A stretch of 64,000 nucleotides of DNA from Bradyrhizobium diazoefficiens USDA 110 (GTDB lineage Bacteria; Pseudomonadota; Alphaproteobacteria; Rhizobiales; Xanthobacteraceae): the NCBI RefSeq assembly GCF_000011365.1, contig NC_004463.1, forward strand, positions 3,272,001 through 3,336,000, given 5' to 3'. Positions 7,588 to 17,112 of this stretch are shown here, one piece after another. The position numbers and the translations under genes were made by a program. The stretch's first letter is position 1; each line of letters begins with the position of its first letter. A model generated the notes under the pieces. The model was given only the letters and a program-made list of their open reading frames with translations, ran no database searches and was not told the DNA's origin.

Positions 7588-8869
7588 GGCGCAGGGAGCG
7601 ACCGCGCTCGCGTGTATCCTTGCCGTCGTTGCCTTCGGACTCTCGCTTCTCGGTGTGACTGGAATCATCAGTGCGGCGCTGTCAGGCGCGACGGTCGCGC
7701 TGCTCGGCTATGCCGTCTGGTGCCAGCGTCGCACGGCGGTGGCCGTCGATGAGGTCGCGGATGTGTGCCGCAAGGCGGCGCGCGGCGATCTCGAGGCGCG
7801 CATCCTGAGCGACCGTCAGGCCGGGCGGATCGGCGCTATCCAGAAGTCGGTCAACGACATGCTCGACATCACCGACGCCTATCTGCGCGAAGCCTCGGCG
7901 TCGATGGAGTATGCCAGCCGCGGCAAGTATTTCCGCAAGATCCTGGCGCGCGGATTGCCCGGCTCGTTCCGCCGTTCGGCCGCCGTGATCAATTCCGGCA
8001 CCGACAGTCTCGGCCGCAGGGTCGTCGAGATCGCGGACCTCGCACAGCAGTTCGGCACGCATCTCGACCAGGTGGCCGGCACCCTCATGGGTGCCGCGAC
8101 CGATCTCGAATCCGACGCCGGCCAGATGGCGGCGGCGGCCGAGAAGACCAGCCGGCAGACCTCCGGCGTGCTCAGTGCGTCCGATCATGCCTCGCGCAAC
8201 GTCGCCACCGTCGCCAGCGCAGCCGAACAGCTTGCGTCCTCGATTGCCGAGATCGGCCGTCAGGTGACCGGCTCGACCGCGAGCACCGGACGCGCCGTGA
8301 ACGAAGCCAATCGCGCCGGCAGCGAGATCCGCACGCTTGCGGATGCGGCGATGCGGATCGGCGACGTCGTCAAGCTGATCAGCGAGATCGCCGAGCAGAC
8401 CAACCTCCTGGCGCTCAACGCCACGATCGAGGCGGCGCGTGCGGGCGAGGCCGGTCGCGGCTTCGCAGTGGTGGCCTCCGAGGTCAAGAGCCTCGCCAAC
8501 CAGACCGCGAAGGCGACCGAGGAGATCAGCGCCAAGGTCGGCGAGATGCAGCAATCGACGACCAATTCGGTCGCAGCGGTCGAGGCGATCGCGCAGACCA
8601 TCGCCGAGATCGACGGGATCACCGCTTCGATCGCGACCGCGATCGAGCAGCAAGGTCTTGCCACCCGCGAGATCGCCCACAACGTCCAGGAGGCGTCGGC
8701 CGGCACCTCCCAGGTCTCCTCCAACGTGACAGGCATCAGCGAGGCCGCCGCCGACACGGGGCGGGTTGCAAGCCGCGTCAACAGCGCCTCCGAACGCGTC
8801 CATGGCGAGGTCGAGACGCTCAAGCGCGAGGTCACGCAGTTCCTGCAGCGGCTGACCTCGGCGGCGTAG
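7565..8869 (+). CDS. methyl-accepting chemotaxis receptor, partner of the PAS protein
   Basis: A chemoreceptor of 434 residues from the ATG at 7565. The frame is open further upstream, but that part lies inside the PAS gene. Two closely spaced hydrophobic segments (about residues 10-50, [20 protein letters not shown] then [15 protein letters not shown]) anchor it with almost no periplasmic part, as in Aer. A HAMP-like linker follows, then a long coiled coil with the signalling tip [21 protein letters not shown] and [20 protein letters not shown]. It lacks an extracellular ligand domain, which fits cytoplasmic sensing through the PAS protein. No CheR/CheB tethering pentapeptide is seen at the C-terminus (LQRLTSAA). 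Confidence 0.88.
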   Translation: MNLCSLSKAQGATALACILAVVAFGLSLLGVTGIISAALSGATVALLGYAVWCQRRTAVAVDEVADVCRKAARGDLEARILSDRQAGRIGAIQKSVNDMLDITDAYLREASASMEYASRGKYFRKILARGLPGSFRRSAAVINSGTDSLGRRVVEIADLAQQFGTHLDQVAGTLMGAATDLESDAGQMAAAAEKTSRQTSGVLSASDHASRNVATVASAAEQLASSIAEIGRQVTGSTASTGRAVNEANRAGSEIRTLADAAMRIGDVVKLISEIAEQTNLLALNATIEAARAGEAGRGFAVVASEVKSLANQTAKATEEISAKVGEMQQSTTNSVAAVEAIAQTIAEIDGITASIATAIEQQGLATREIAHNVQEASAGTSQVSSNVTGISEAAADTGRVASRVNSASERVHGEVETLKREVTQFLQRLTSAA

Positions 8870-8886
8870 CGTCACCCTACAAGAGG

Positions 8887-9061
8887 TCGTCATGCCCGGG
8901 CTTGTCCCGGGCATCCACGTTCGTAGGGTGGGCAAAGGCGATCTTGCGCCGTGCCCACCATCGATCCACACGACGAAAGCGGTGGGCACGCTTCGCTTCG
9001 CCCACCCTACGATACTGCCCGTGTAGCTCGGATTACGCTTCGCTCCGTCCAGGCCTACGGG
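8887..9061. repeat. cluster of palindromic intergenic repeats
   Basis: Three inverted-repeat blocks fill most of the gap between the chemoreceptor and the transglutaminase operon: TGCCCGGG/TCCCGGGCA near 8893-8912; arms CGTAGGGTGGGC (8922-8933) and GCCCACCCTACG (9000-9011); and a shorter GTAG...CTAC block at about 9022-9060. They are typical non-coding palindromes of this genome type. The blocks probably separate transcription of the two units. Confidence 0.7.
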
Positions 9062-9163
9062 GCAACGACGGATACTTCCTAGGCACGGTCTGCCCGTTGT
9101 TAGTGCTTGATCGCACTGGCGTCAGGTGTTCTGCTCAAAAAAGCTGCTGGAGCACCGTACCCC

Positions 9164-12100
9164 GTGTCGATCTACGTCGCGTTACACCACGTCACGCACT
9201 ACAAATACGACCGCCCGATCGATCTTGGTCCGCAGACCATCCGTCTGCGGCCGGCGCCGCACACGCGCACGCCGATCCTGAGCTATTCGCTCAAGGTCAC
9301 GCCGGCCAACCATTTCGTGAACTGGCAGCAGGATCCGCAGGGCAACTGGCTGGCGCGCTACGTTTTTCCGGAGAAGACGACCGAGCTGAAATTCGAGGTC
9401 GATTTCACGGCGCAGATGACCGTGGTCAACCCGTTCGACTTCTTCGTCGAGCCCTATGCCGACAGCTTCCCGTTCGAATATCCCAAGGACCTGAAGACGG
9501 AGCTGGCGCCCTATCTCGAGACCGTCAAGCCGGATCGCCTGTTCGCGAAATTTCTCGACACGATCCCGCATGAAGCCCCGAACACCGTCAACTTCCTGGT
9601 CGATCTCAATCGCGAGCTTCAGAAGCACGTCCGCTACATCATCCGCATGGAGCCCGGCGTGCAGACGCCGGAGGAGACGCTCTCCTCTGGCGCCGGCTCG
9701 TGCCGCGACTCCGCCTGGCTCCTGATCCAGACGCTGCGTCATCTCGGGCTCGCCGCCCGCTTCGTCTCCGGCTACCTGATCCAGATCCGTCCCGACATCG
9801 ATCCGATCGAGGGACCGCCCGAGGTCGAGAACGACTTTACCGACCTGCACGCCTGGGCCGAGGTCTACCTGCCGGGCGCGGGCTGGATCGGGTTCGACGC
9901 CACCTCCGGCATGCTGGCGGGCGAGGGGCATATCCCGGTGGCCGCCACGCCGCATTATCGCTCGGCCGCGCCGATCTCCGGCGGTGCCGGCTTTGCCGAG
10001 GTCGAGTTCGCCTTCGACATGAGCGTGAAGCGCATCCGCGAGGCGCCGCGCATCACCAAGCCGTTCTCCGACGAATCCTGGGCGCGGCTCAACGATCTCG
10101 GCGAGCAGGTCGACGGCGATCTCGCGAGCGCGGACGTGCGGCTCACGATGGGCGGCGAGCCGACCTTCGTCTCGGTCGACGATCTCGAGGCGGGGGAGTG
10201 GAACACGGAGGCCGTCGGCCCGACCAAGCGCGCGCTCGGCGACGATCTGATCCGCCGCCTGCGCACGCGCTTCGCGCCGGGCGGGCTTCTGCATTACGGC
10301 CAGGGCAAATGGTACCCGGGCGAGAGCCTGCCGCGCTGGGCCTTCGGCCTCTATTGGCGCAAGGACGGTGTGCCGATCTGGAAGAATGTTGACCTGATCG
10401 CCAAGATCGAGAATCCGCGGCCGGCCCGGGCGAAGGACGCTGAGGCCTTCATGGAGGGCGCGGCGCTGCGGCTTGGGCTCGATCCCGGCTACATCATGCC
10501 GGCCTATGAAGACACCGCACTCTGGCTTCAGAAGGAGGCCGAGCTTCCCGTCAACGTCGATCCGACCGACTCCAAATTGTCCGATCCGGAGGCACGTGCG
10601 CGGATCGCGCGGGTGTTCGAGCAGGGACTCAACACCCCGCGCGGCTTCGTGCTGCCGGTGCAGCGCTGGAACGCGCCGCCGCGCTGGCGCAGCGAGCGCT
10701 GGACGTTGCGGCGCAATCATCTGTTCCTGACGCCGGGCGATTCCCCGCTCGGCCTGCGCCTGCCGATCGGTTCGCTCGGCTACGTCCCGCCGAACCAATA
10801 TCCCTACATCATCGAGCGCGACCCGATGGAGGCGCGGGGCAAGCTGCCGGTGTTCACCCTCGCGGCGCGCCCGGAAGCGCCGCCGCGGGTCGCGCCCGAG
10901 CATCTCAACACGTCGATCCCGGTGCGCACCGCGATGTCGGTCGAGGTCCGCGACGGCGTGCTCTGCGCCTTCATGCCGCCGGTCGAGCGGATCGAGGATT
11001 ATCTCGAACTCGTCGCGGCGCTCGAAGCGACCGCCGAGGAGATGCAGCTCCAGGTCCATGTCGAGGGCTATCCGCCGCCGTTCGACCCGCGCATCGAGGT
11101 CATCAAGGTGACGCCCGATCCCGGCGTCATCGAGATCAACATCCAGCCGGCCAAGAGCTGGCGCGACGCGGTCGACATCACCTCCGGCCTCTATGAGGAC
11201 GCGGCGAAGGTTCGCCTCGGCGCCAACCGCTTCCTGGTGGACGGCCGCCACACCGGCACCGGCGGCGGCAATCACGTCGTGGTCGGCGGCTCCTCACCTC
11301 AGGACTCGCCGTTCCTGCGCCGGCCCGATCTGCTCAAGAGTCTGGTCTTGTACTGGCAGCGGCATCCGTCGCTGTCCTACTTCTTCTCCGGCCTCTTCAT
11401 CGGCCCGACCAGCCAGGCGCCGCGCATCGACGAGGCCCGGCACGACAGCATCTACGAGCTCGAGATCGCGCTCTCGCACGTGCCGCCGCCGGGCTACCAG
11501 ACGCCGCTGTGGCTGGTGGACCGGCTGTTCCGGCATCTGCTCGTCGACATCACCGGCAACACCCACCGCGCCGAGATCTGCATCGACAAGCTCTATTCGC
11601 CCGATGGTCCGACGGGGCGGCTCGGCCTCGTCGAATTCCGCGCGCTCGAAATGCCGCCCGATCCGCGCATGTCGCTGGCGCAGCAGCTCCTGATCCGCGC
11701 GCTGATCGCAAAGTTCTGGCGCGAGCCGCAGCAGGGCAAGTTCGTGCGCTGGGGCACGGCGCTGCATGACCGTTTCATGCTGCCGCATTTCATCTGGGAA
11801 GACTTCCTGGACGTGCTCTCCGAGCTGAAGCAGTTCGGCTATCCGTTCGAGCCGGAATGGTATCTGGCCCAGCTCGAATTCCGCTTCCCCGCCTTCGGCC
11901 GCGTCCATCATGGCGGCGTGACGCTGGAATTGCGCCAGGCGCTGGAGCCTTGGCATGTGCTCGGCGAGGAGGGGTCGGCCGGCGGCACCGTGCGCTATGT
12001 CGACTCGTCGGTCGAGCGCCTCCAGGTCAAGGCGGAGGGTTTCGTCGAGGGCCGCCACATCGTGACCTGCAACGGCCGCCGCCTGCCGATGACCTCGACC

Positions 12101-12433
12101 GGTCGCTCCTCGGAGGCCGTGGCCGGCGTCCGCTTCAAGGCCTGGCAGCCGGCCTCCGGCCTGCACCCGACCATTCCGGTTCACGCGCCCCTGACCTTCG
12201 ACCTGATCGACACCTGGAACGGCCGCTCGCTCGGCGGCTGCGTCTATCACGTCGCCCATCCGGGCGGGCGCAGCTACGACACGAAGCCGGTCAACACCTA
12301 TGAGGCCGAGGCGCGGCGGCTGGCGCGCTTCCAGGACCATGGCCATACGCCGGGGCCGATGCAGCCGCCGCCCGAGGAACGCACAAATGAGTTTCCGCTG
12401 ACCCTCGACTTGCGAACCCCGCTCCTGCAATGA
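9164..12433 (+). CDS. transglutaminase-like/DUF2126 protein
   Basis: A large cytosolic protein of about 1089 residues from the GTG at 9164, which begins at the conserved [16 protein letters not shown]. An in-frame upstream start at 9107 lacks family similarity. Residues ~1-85 form the bacterial transglutaminase N-domain. The core follows with a Cys180-His229-Asp245 triad ([24 protein letters not shown]). From about residue 320 on is DUF2126 (COG4196), with [59 protein letters not shown] and [14 protein letters not shown]; the last motifs recall the glutamine-synthetase-like amidoligase fold. It starts a three-gene operon with an ATP-grasp/alpha-E protein and another transglutaminase. Literature predictions suggest peptide ligation and trimming. 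The substrate is unknown. Confidence 0.83.
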   Translation: MSIYVALHHVTHYKYDRPIDLGPQTIRLRPAPHTRTPILSYSLKVTPANHFVNWQQDPQGNWLARYVFPEKTTELKFEVDFTAQMTVVNPFDFFVEPYADSFPFEYPKDLKTELAPYLETVKPDRLFAKFLDTIPHEAPNTVNFLVDLNRELQKHVRYIIRMEPGVQTPEETLSSGAGSCRDSAWLLIQTLRHLGLAARFVSGYLIQIRPDIDPIEGPPEVENDFTDLHAWAEVYLPGAGWIGFDATSGMLAGEGHIPVAATPHYRSAAPISGGAGFAEVEFAFDMSVKRIREAPRITKPFSDESWARLNDLGEQVDGDLASADVRLTMGGEPTFVSVDDLEAGEWNTEAVGPTKRALGDDLIRRLRTRFAPGGLLHYGQGKWYPGESLPRWAFGLYWRKDGVPIWKNVDLIAKIENPRPARAKDAEAFMEGAALRLGLDPGYIMPAYEDTALWLQKEAELPVNVDPTDSKLSDPEARARIARVFEQGLNTPRGFVLPVQRWNAPPRWRSERWTLRRNHLFLTPGDSPLGLRLPIGSLGYVPPNQYPYIIERDPMEARGKLPVFTLAARPEAPPRVAPEHLNTSIPVRTAMSVEVRDGVLCAFMPPVERIEDYLELVAALEATAEEMQLQVHVEGYPPPFDPRIEVIKVTPDPGVIEINIQPAKSWRDAVDITSGLYEDAAKVRLGANRFLVDGRHTGTGGGNHVVVGGSSPQDSPFLRRPDLLKSLVLYWQRHPSLSYFFSGLFIGPTSQAPRIDEARHDSIYELEIALSHVPPPGYQTPLWLVDRLFRHLLVDITGNTHRAEICIDKLYSPDGPTGRLGLVEFRALEMPPDPRMSLAQQLLIRALIAKFWREPQQGKFVRWGTALHDRFMLPHFIWEDFLDVLSELKQFGYPFEPEWYLAQLEFRFPAFGRVHHGGVTLELRQALEPWHVLGEEGSAGGTVRYVDSSVERLQVKAEGFVEGRHIVTCNGRRLPMTSTGRSSEAVAGVRFKAWQPASGLHPTIPVHAPLTFDLIDTWNGRSLGGCVYHVAHPGGRSYDTKPVNTYEAEARRLARFQDHGHTPGPMQPPPEERTNEFPLTLDLRTPLLQ

Positions 12434-12460
12434 GTATGAGGGTGGGGCAGGGAGAGGCGC

Positions 12461-14974
12461 ATGGGCGAGGGCGCAGCCGAAGAGGACGACAAGGCGGGTA
12501 AGGCGCAAAGCCAGCGCCGGCTCGCGCAATGGGTCCGCGACTATAGCCGCCTGCCCGGCATTCCCGACGAGTTCCTGGGGCCCGACGGCGCCCCGCGCGC
12601 GGTCTGGAGCCGCTTCTTCGATGCCTTCGGCGCGCTTGCGCCCGACGAGATCGAGCGGCGGTTCGGCATGGCCGACCGCCACCTCCGCGAGGCCGGCGTC
12701 ACCTACCGCGCCCCCGGCGACAGTGCCGACCGGCCGTGGTCGCTCAGCCATCTGCCGCTGCTTATCGACGAGGCCGACTGGAAGCAGCTTTGCGACGGCA
12801 TCACCCAGCGCGCCGAGCTGCTCGAGCTCGTGCTGCGCGACATCTATGGCGAGGGCCGGCTGGTCGCGGAAGGCGCGCTGCCGGCGGCCGCGATCGCCGG
12901 CAGTCCCGAATATCTCCGTCCCGTCTGCGGCGTGCCGCCGCCGGGCGGGCGCTATCTCTCGCTCTACGCCGCCGATGTCGGCCGCGGGCCCGACGGTCGC
13001 TGGTGGGTGCTCGGCGATCGCACGCAGGCGCCCTCAGGCGCGGGCTATGCGCTGGAGAACCGCCTCGTGCTCTCGCGCGCTTTCTCCGATCTCTACAAGT
13101 CGATGAACGTGCCGCGCGTCGCGCCGTTCTTCGAGGCGTTCCGCGACAGCCTGCGCGCACGCGCCGATCGCGACGAGCCGCGGATCGGCGTGCTCACGCC
13201 CGGCAGTTTCAGCGAAACCTATTTCGAGCACGCGACGCTGGCGCGCTATCTCGGCTTCCTCCTGGTCGAGGGCGACGATCTCGCCGTCAGCGACAACCGC
13301 ATCCACATCCGCACCGTCGCCGGCCTGAAGCGGCTCGACGTGCTGCTCCGCCGCGTCGATTCCAATTCGCTCGATCCGCTCGAGCTCGATGCGTCTTCGC
13401 GGCTTGGGGTGCCCGGCCTGATCGACGTGCTGCGCAAGGACGGCGTCGTCGTCGCCAACATGCCGGGCTCCGGCGTGCTGGAGGCGCGGGCGCTGCTCGG
13501 CTTCCTGCCGGCGCTCAGCCGCCGCCTGCTCGGCGAAGAGCTGAAGATGCCGCACATCGCGACCTGGTGGTGCGGCCAGCGCATCGCGCGCGACGAGGTG
13601 TTGTCGCGGCTCGACGAGGTCGCGATCGAGGGCGCCTACCGCCGCGGCGTTCCCGGCTTCGACAGCAACGGTCCGGTGCTGGCGAGCGAGCTCGACGCCG
13701 CCGGACGCCAGCGCCTGATCGACGCCATCGGCGCACGCGGCATGGACTATGTCGGCCAGGAGGTGGTGCGGCTCTCGACCATGCCGGTGTGGGAGCAGGG
13801 CCAGATCACGCCGCGCCCCTTCGTGCTGCGCGTGTTCGCAGCCGCCACACCTGACGGCTGGGCCATCATGCCCGGCGGCTTCTGCCGCATCGCCGAGCAG
13901 GCCGATGCGCGCGCGGTGTCGATGGGCGACGGCGCCCGCGCCGCCGACGTCTGGGTCGTCTCGGGCAAGCAGGTCTCGACCGCGACGCTGCTGCCCGCGA
14001 CCGACAAGGTGCGGATCCGCCGCATCGCGGGCGTGCTGCCGAGCCGCGCCGCCGACAATCTGTTCTGGCTCGGCCGCTATCTCGAGCGCGCCGAGGCGAC
14101 CTTGCGGCTGGTGCGCGCGCTCGGCTCGCCGAGCGGGCCCAACAAGGGCACCGCGGCCTCGCTGCAATCGGCCGAACGCATCCAGCGCCTGCTGGTGGCC
14201 TGGGGCGCGATCTCGCAGACATCGCGCGCGGCCCCCGGGCGGATCGCTGCCGAGGCGTTGCAGAGCGCGGAGCGTTTCGGCTCGGCCCTGTCGCTGGTGC
14301 GCGCGGCGCTGCGCACCGCGACCTCCTTGCGCGAGCGGCTGTCGCCCGATGCCTGGCAGGTCATCACCGAGATGGCCGAGCGCCTCGCCTACGAGGTCGA
14401 GGACGACGACAGCGTGCTGAGCGCGGCCGAGCTGACCTTGCAGGAACTGGCGAGCTTTGCCGGCCTTGCGCAGGAGAACATGAACCGCGCCGCCGGCTGG
14501 CGCTTCCTCGACATCGGCCGCCGCACCGAGCGCGCCATCAACACGGCGCGATTCGCGCGCCAGTTCGCCTATGACGAGGCCGGCGACGAGGATCTCGACA
14601 TCCTGCTGACACTGGTGGATTCCCAGATCACCTACCGCTCGCGCTATCTGCTGGCGCCGATCCTGGCGCCGGTGCGCGACCTCGCGGTGCTCGACGGCTT
14701 CAACCCGCGTTCGGTCGCGTTCCAGGTGGCGACGCTGAACGAGCACATCGCGGCGCTGCCGAGCCTGAAGGAGCACGGCCTGATCGAGCAGCCGCAACGG
14801 CTCGCGGTGGCGGTGCAGGCGATGCTGGCGACGGCCGAGGCCGAGAAGCTCGAGGTCAAGACGCTGTTCTCGCTGGAGCAGGATCTGCTCAGCCTCGCCG
14901 AGGCGATCGGGCTGCACTACTTCCCGCATGGCCCCAATGCCAGCCGGCCGGAAAAGCTGACGGGGCTGGCGTGA
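12461..14974 (+). CDS. circularly permuted ATP-grasp/alpha-E fusion protein
   Basis: An 837-residue fusion of two domains usually encoded by adjacent genes. Residues ~60-490 are the circularly permuted type-2 ATP-grasp (COG2308): RPVCGVPPPGGRYLSLYAAD, GRWWVLGDRTQAPSGAGYALENR, LTPGSFSETYFEH and RPFVLRVFAAATPDGWAIMPGG. Residues ~520-830 are the helical alpha-E domain (COG2307): LPSRAADNLFWLGRYLERAEAT, ENMNRAAGWRFLDIGRRTERA and DLAVLDGFNPRSVAFQV. ATP-grasp enzymes join a carboxylate to an amine or thiol. The fusion with alpha-E and the linked transglutaminases suggest formation of an amide-linked peptide or tag. The gene begins 27 nt after the DUF2126 gene and overlaps the next by 4 nt, so the three products are probably made together. 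Confidence 0.87.
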   Translation: MGEGAAEEDDKAGKAQSQRRLAQWVRDYSRLPGIPDEFLGPDGAPRAVWSRFFDAFGALAPDEIERRFGMADRHLREAGVTYRAPGDSADRPWSLSHLPLLIDEADWKQLCDGITQRAELLELVLRDIYGEGRLVAEGALPAAAIAGSPEYLRPVCGVPPPGGRYLSLYAADVGRGPDGRWWVLGDRTQAPSGAGYALENRLVLSRAFSDLYKSMNVPRVAPFFEAFRDSLRARADRDEPRIGVLTPGSFSETYFEHATLARYLGFLLVEGDDLAVSDNRIHIRTVAGLKRLDVLLRRVDSNSLDPLELDASSRLGVPGLIDVLRKDGVVVANMPGSGVLEARALLGFLPALSRRLLGEELKMPHIATWWCGQRIARDEVLSRLDEVAIEGAYRRGVPGFDSNGPVLASELDAAGRQRLIDAIGARGMDYVGQEVVRLSTMPVWEQGQITPRPFVLRVFAAATPDGWAIMPGGFCRIAEQADARAVSMGDGARAADVWVVSGKQVSTATLLPATDKVRIRRIAGVLPSRAADNLFWLGRYLERAEATLRLVRALGSPSGPNKGTAASLQSAERIQRLLVAWGAISQTSRAAPGRIAAEALQSAERFGSALSLVRAALRTATSLRERLSPDAWQVITEMAERLAYEVEDDDSVLSAAELTLQELASFAGLAQENMNRAAGWRFLDIGRRTERAINTARFARQFAYDEAGDEDLDILLTLVDSQITYRSRYLLAPILAPVRDLAVLDGFNPRSVAFQVATLNEHIAALPSLKEHGLIEQPQRLAVAVQAMLATAEAEKLEVKTLFSLEQDLLSLAEAIGLHYFPHGPNASRPEKLTGLA

Positions 14975-15849
14975 TCTACGACATCCGTCACGTCACCACC
15001 TACGAATACGAGAGTCCGGTCAGCTTCGCCCGCTGCACGCTGCGGCTGGAGCCGAAGAGCGGCAGCGGTCAGGAACTGATCTCGCACCAGGTCGAGATCC
15101 GTCCGCGCCCGTCCGAGCGCAATATCCGCCGCGACTTCTTCGGCACGCTGACCGAGAGCGTGGTAATCGAAGCCGCGCATCGCAATTTGCGCATCGACTC
15201 GCGCTCGCGCGTCGCCGTCTCGCGCCAGCCGCCGGCGCGCGATGCTGTCAGCCCGGCCTGGGAGAGCATCCGCGACATCGCATTCGAGGCAACCAGCCTC
15301 GGGCCGTCATCCCCGGTCGGCTACGTCTTTGCGAGTCCGCTGGTGCCGGTGCTGCGTCCGGTCAGCGCCTATGCGGCGGAGAGCTTTCCACCCGGCGAGG
15401 GCATCGTCAAAGGGGCGGTCGATCTCATGCACCGCATCCGCAACCAGTTTCGCTACGATCCCAAGGCGACGGTGATCTCGACGCCGCTCAACGAGGTCTT
15501 CGACAAGCGGCACGGCGTCTGCCAGGACTTTGCCCATGTGATGATCGCAGGGCTGCGCGGGCTCGGCCTGCCGGCGGCCTATGTCAGCGGCTATTTGCGC
15601 ACCATCCCGCCGCCGGGCCAGCCGCGGCTGCAAGGCGCCGACGCCACCCACGCCTGGCTGTCGCTGTGGTGCGGGACGGAGCTGGGCTGGGTCGATTTCG
15701 ATCCGACCAACGATCTTCTGGTCGCTGGCGACCATATCGTGCTCGCGGTCGCGCGCGACTTCTCCGACGTCTCCCCGGTCGATGGCATCATCGTCGGTTC
15801 GCCGAAGCAGAAGCTCGGCGTCGCCGTCGACGTGCTGCTGGTGGAATGA
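14971..15849 (+). CDS. transglutaminase-like cysteine protease of the ATP-grasp operon
   Basis: A 292-residue protein with a GTG start overlapping the previous stop (GTGA), a sign of translational coupling. It has the bacterial transglutaminase N-domain (MIYDIRHVTTYEYESPVSFA) and a complete catalytic core: Cys184 in HGVCQDFAH, His227 in DATHAWLSLW and Asp244 in FDPTND. Such proteins act as cysteine peptidases or amide transferases in the cytoplasm. Within this operon it would cut or transfer the product built by the ATP-grasp/alpha-E enzyme. It is the single-domain counterpart of the N-terminal region of the DUF2126 protein. Confidence 0.87.
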   Translation: MIYDIRHVTTYEYESPVSFARCTLRLEPKSGSGQELISHQVEIRPRPSERNIRRDFFGTLTESVVIEAAHRNLRIDSRSRVAVSRQPPARDAVSPAWESIRDIAFEATSLGPSSPVGYVFASPLVPVLRPVSAYAAESFPPGEGIVKGAVDLMHRIRNQFRYDPKATVISTPLNEVFDKRHGVCQDFAHVMIAGLRGLGLPAAYVSGYLRTIPPPGQPRLQGADATHAWLSLWCGTELGWVDFDPTNDLLVAGDHIVLAVARDFSDVSPVDGIIVGSPKQKLGVAVDVLLVE

Positions 15850-16164
15850 CCGCGGGTCTCCGCCGTCCAGGACGATGCAGGCGCATGCGCCAGGCGGCGG
15901 CCCGTTCCCGTGGTCTCTTGTCAACATCCGATAAAGCGAATTTGATTTGTGTTGGGCGGCCGCAGTCCTGCCGAGCCCGCCCCGGGTGTATCGCGCCGTG
16001 ACCGCAAACGCGATGTCGCAGCGCGCAACGCAACATATTTCCGTATTTTTGTTCCGGGATTTGGTCACCCGGCAAAAGATGGGCTATGCTGGCCTTTGCG
16101 TCGAGGACATGAATGAGACGTGGGGAGTTGGCGTGGAACACCACCGACAAGCGGGGCTGCATCC
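15850..16164. other. intergenic region before the HD-domain gene
   Basis: About 315 bp without a convincing gene. The second half is less GC-rich (around 15930-16090) and is a plausible place for the promoter of the downstream HD-domain gene. Short open frames here show neither family similarity nor ribosome sites. No terminator with a T-run was seen after the transglutaminase gene. Confidence 0.5.
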
Positions 16165-16992
16165 ATGATCACGTTACCGAGGCTGGCGGCCGAATCCCTG
16201 GAGAAGTTGCTCGGTACGTTCATGCGTCGCCGGTACGACGAGACTTCTGCAAGTATCGTCGAGAGCGCGACCCGCACCGCGATGGAATGCATCGGCAATA
16301 GCGATGCGCTCTATCACAATATCGAGCATACGATGCTGGTGACGCTGGCCGGCCATTCCATCCTCAGTGGCCGAAGTCTTCATACGCATCTGTCGGCCGC
16401 GGATTACGTCCATATCCTGATCGCCTGCCTTGCCCACGACATCGGCTATGTGCGCGGCCTGTTCGAGGAGGATGACGTCGACGGCTTCGTGATCGATGCC
16501 GCCGACACCAAGATTTGTTTGCCGCGCGGCGCATCGGATGCCAGCTTGATGATGTATCACGTCGATCGGTCGAAGCTTTACGTGACGCGGCGGCTGCGAC
16601 ATATTCCCGGACTCGATCCGGAACGCATTGCCCGCGCCATCGAGGGCACGCGGTTTCCGGCCCGGGAAGGCCAGGACTATGACGACGAGGCCTCGATCCT
16701 GCGTGCCGCCGACTTCATCGGCCAGCTCGGAGATCCCAACTATTTGCGCAAGGCCAACGCGCTCTACTACGAGTTCGAGGAGGTCGGCATGAACCGACAA
16801 CTCGGCTACGACTCGCCCGCCGACATCGTGAACCGCTATCCACAGTTCTATTGGAACAGCGTCGCACCGCATATCCAGACCGAGATCGGCTACCTCAACA
16901 AGACCGAGATCGGCCGGCAGTGGATCGCCAACCTCTACAGCAACGTGTTCCGCGCCGAACGCGACATCTCGCTGTCGGGCCCGCAGAAGTAG
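16165..16992 (+). CDS. HD-domain metal-dependent phosphohydrolase
   Basis: About 275 residues from the ATG at 16165; a GTG at 16120 would add 15 unlikely residues. The HD signature is present: YHNIEHTMLV with a metal-ligand His, LIACLAHDIGYVRG with the His-Asp pair, and DDEASILRAADFIGQLGD with a later conserved Asp. The fold resembles the phosphodiesterase PDEase type more than HD-GYP or RelA/SpoT. Substrate is unknown; cyclic nucleotides or other phosphoesters are possible. There is no membrane segment or sensor domain, and the gene stands alone between the transglutaminase operon and a repeat. Confidence is high for the fold and low for the role. Confidence 0.8.
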   Translation: MITLPRLAAESLEKLLGTFMRRRYDETSASIVESATRTAMECIGNSDALYHNIEHTMLVTLAGHSILSGRSLHTHLSAADYVHILIACLAHDIGYVRGLFEEDDVDGFVIDAADTKICLPRGASDASLMMYHVDRSKLYVTRRLRHIPGLDPERIARAIEGTRFPAREGQDYDDEASILRAADFIGQLGDPNYLRKANALYYEFEEVGMNRQLGYDSPADIVNRYPQFYWNSVAPHIQTEIGYLNKTEIGRQWIANLYSNVFRAERDISLSGPQK

Positions 16993-17009
16993 GGGACGCT
17001 TGTAGCCTT

Positions 17010-17085
17010 GTAGCCCGGATGAGCGAAGCGATATCCGGGTCCGGTGTCGCCAATCCCCGGATGTCGCTGCGCTCATCCGGGCTAC
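17010..17085. repeat. palindromic intergenic repeat
   Basis: A 76-bp inverted repeat with outer arms GTAGCCCGGATGAGCG and CGCTCATCCGGGCTAC and an inner GATATCCGGGT/CCCCGGATGTC pair. It is the classic hairpin repeat of Bradyrhizobium-like genomes. It lies between the HD-domain gene and the alpha/beta hydrolase gene and ends 28 nt before the latter. Confidence 0.8.
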
Positions 17086-17112
17086 GACCTCGCGCAAATC
17101 CGTAAGCAAATC

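Noticed and set aside
8887..9061. Repeated palindromes considered as a CRISPR array
   Set aside because: The blocks are different inverted repeats, not evenly spaced direct repeats with unique spacers; no cas genes are present.
9182..11275. Long open frame of 697 codons on the minus strand opposite the DUF2126 gene
   Set aside because: It is the mirror frame of a GC-rich gene: Arg/Ala/Gly/Asp-rich, with no recognisable domain and no ribosome site.
13034..14929. 631-codon minus-strand frame opposite the ATP-grasp/alpha-E gene
   Set aside because: It is antisense to a clear family member; the sequence is low-complexity and shows no motif.
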